Made by a program: the position numbers and the translations under genes. A DNA stretch of 64,000 nt from Tetragonia tetragonoides (Eukaryota > Streptophyta > Magnoliopsida > Caryophyllales > Aizoaceae), in contig CM076141.1 in the NCBI GenBank assembly GCA_038025085.1, positions 23,994,501 through 24,058,500 on the forward strand. The letters run 5' to 3'. The notes under the pieces were generated by a model. It was given only the letters and a program-made list of their open reading frames with translations. It made no database searches and had not been told where the DNA came from. This document shows positions 63,551 through 64,000 of this stretch, piece by piece. Every line of letters starts with the position of its first letter. Position 1 is the first letter of the stretch.

Positions 63551-64000
63551 TCTCTTAATATTCAACACACAAGAACTCAATTTCTATCACCCTAGTCGTA
63601 AGAGCTGTTAAAACGCGTAAATTCATTCAATAGCTTAAGTTGAAGCTTGTTTGTACTTGTAAACATCCTAGGTGTAGTTTCACACCCAAATGAATGCAAA
63701 CAAAGTATTTGGATGCTTTCTCTTAATATACAACACAAAAGAACTCAAATCTCTTTCACCCTACTCGTATGAGCTTTTAAAACGCGTAAATGCATCCAAA
63801 AGCTTGTTTGTAATTTAACACATTCTTGGTGTAGTTTCATACTCAAAAGAATGCAAACAAAAAATTTGGGTGCTTTCTCTTAATATACAACAGAAAAGAA
63901 ATCAAATCTCTTTCACCCTACTCGTATGAGCTTTTAAAACGCGTAAATGCATTCAAAAGCTTGAGTTGAAGCTTGTTTGTACTTGTAAACAACCCTGGTC
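63551..64000 (-). repeat. Terminal monomers with a 12-bp HindIII-repeat loss
   Basis: At 63,796-63,810 the usual AAAAGCTTGAGTTGAAGCTT is reduced to AAAAGCTTG: one AAGCTTGAGTTG unit is missing, as expected from slippage between the two AAGCTTG copies. Other changes are CACACCCAAATG (63,681) and AAAAAATTTGGGTGC (63,859). The array continues past the window edge. Confidence 0.82.

Larger units (their letters stand above)
1..64000. repeat. Satellite array, 169-bp monomer, fills the window
   Basis: Successive GAGTTCTTTTG landmarks lie at 304, 473, 641, 811, 980 and 1149, spacings of 169, 168, 170, 169 and 169 bp, and this rhythm runs to the end of the window. Every stretch read falls into this monomer or a shortened form of it. 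There is no flanking unique DNA, so the array is longer than 64 kb. The consensus has 58 G/C in 169 bases and three CpG sites (offsets 130, 132, 149). What is seen is a tandem satellite; a centromeric or pericentromeric place is inferred from monomer size, depth and layered duplications. Subtelomeric or other heterochromatin is the alternative. Confidence 0.98.
46000..64000 (-). repeat. Minus-orientation satellite domain
   Basis: From 46,000 on, the same monomer reads on the - strand (GAACTC, CACCCTACTCGTATGAGC and ACGCGT appear in reverse-complement order on +). Spacing is almost always 169 bp and half monomers are essentially absent. Subtypes as seen on the + strand are AACTGTAAACATCCTAGG, ACTTGTAAACATCCTAGG, AATTTAACACATTCTTGG, and one with CAATTTCTATCACCCTAG, GTCGTAAGAGCTGTT and ATTCAACAGC. 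One 130-bp piece at 60,298-60,427 is in the opposite orientation. Confidence 0.97.

Noticed and set aside
1..64000. CRISPR array
   Set aside because: The repeat is continuous, with no unique spacers between copies, and the units are 169 bp.
16..64000. TATA-like GTATATTAAG in every monomer as a promoter
   Set aside because: It is a fixed part of an AT-rich satellite with no gene downstream. Satellite transcription is possible but cannot be shown from the sequence.
1..64000. CENP-B box or other known centromere protein motif
   Set aside because: No match to the CENP-B box core as I know it (TTCG with a downstream CGGG) was seen in the consensus or in the variants read.
1..64000. Inferring that the kilobase duplications are assembly artefacts
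   Set aside because: Copies differ by private substitutions and by nested content, which argues against simple over-duplication by the assembler. It remains possible for the most identical pairs, and only read depth could settle it.

Overview
The whole 64 kb window is one satellite DNA array. No gene, RNA gene, transposon or unique sequence is visible, and both edges lie inside the array. The unit is an AT-rich monomer of 169 bp (58 of 169 consensus bases are G/C), with roughly 380-400 full and shortened copies head to tail. I number the monomer from the G of GAGTTCTTTTGTG as offset 1. Landmarks are TTAAGAGAAAGCATCC from offset 21, CCTAGG at 75-80, AAGCTT at 99-104 and 111-116, ATGCAT at 121-126, ACGCGT at 129-134, TTTTAAAA at 134-141 and GAGTAGGGTGAAAGAG from 150. 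A nucleosome-sized monomer organised in higher-order and segmental duplications suggests (peri)centromeric or other heterochromatic satellite of a eukaryote. I do not recognise the family, so species and chromosome position are unknown; a plant is my best guess, held weakly.

Layout. Bases 1-45,999 carry monomers reading on the + strand. At 45,999/46,000 the array flips, and 46,000-64,000 reads on the - strand, except a 130-bp segment at 60,298-60,427 that is turned back to + and forms a near-perfect inverted repeat with 60,471-60,600. The + domain mixes full monomers with 86/88-bp half monomers and 76-bp truncated monomers. The - domain is nearly all 169-bp units and has its own subtype, marked AATTTAACACATTCTTGG, which I did not find in the + domain.

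Within each domain, blocks of about 0.3-3.7 kb are duplicated, usually in direct tandem and with shared private variants. Offsets include 338, 507, 595, 676, 933, 1,013, 1,190, 1,609, 1,690, 2,292, 2,703, 2,925, 3,198, 3,468 and 3,730 bp. Many are exact sums of 169, 88 and 76 bp. In two - domain blocks a smaller duplication sits inside only one copy of a larger one, so the order of events can be read. Duplication edges were placed by eye and are usually good to some tens of bases.

All open reading frames of 60-86 codons are by-products of the repeat. Because 169 is not a multiple of three, the frame rotates at every monomer. Nothing here works as an operon or pathway; the interest is in satellite structure, orientation switches and amplification history.
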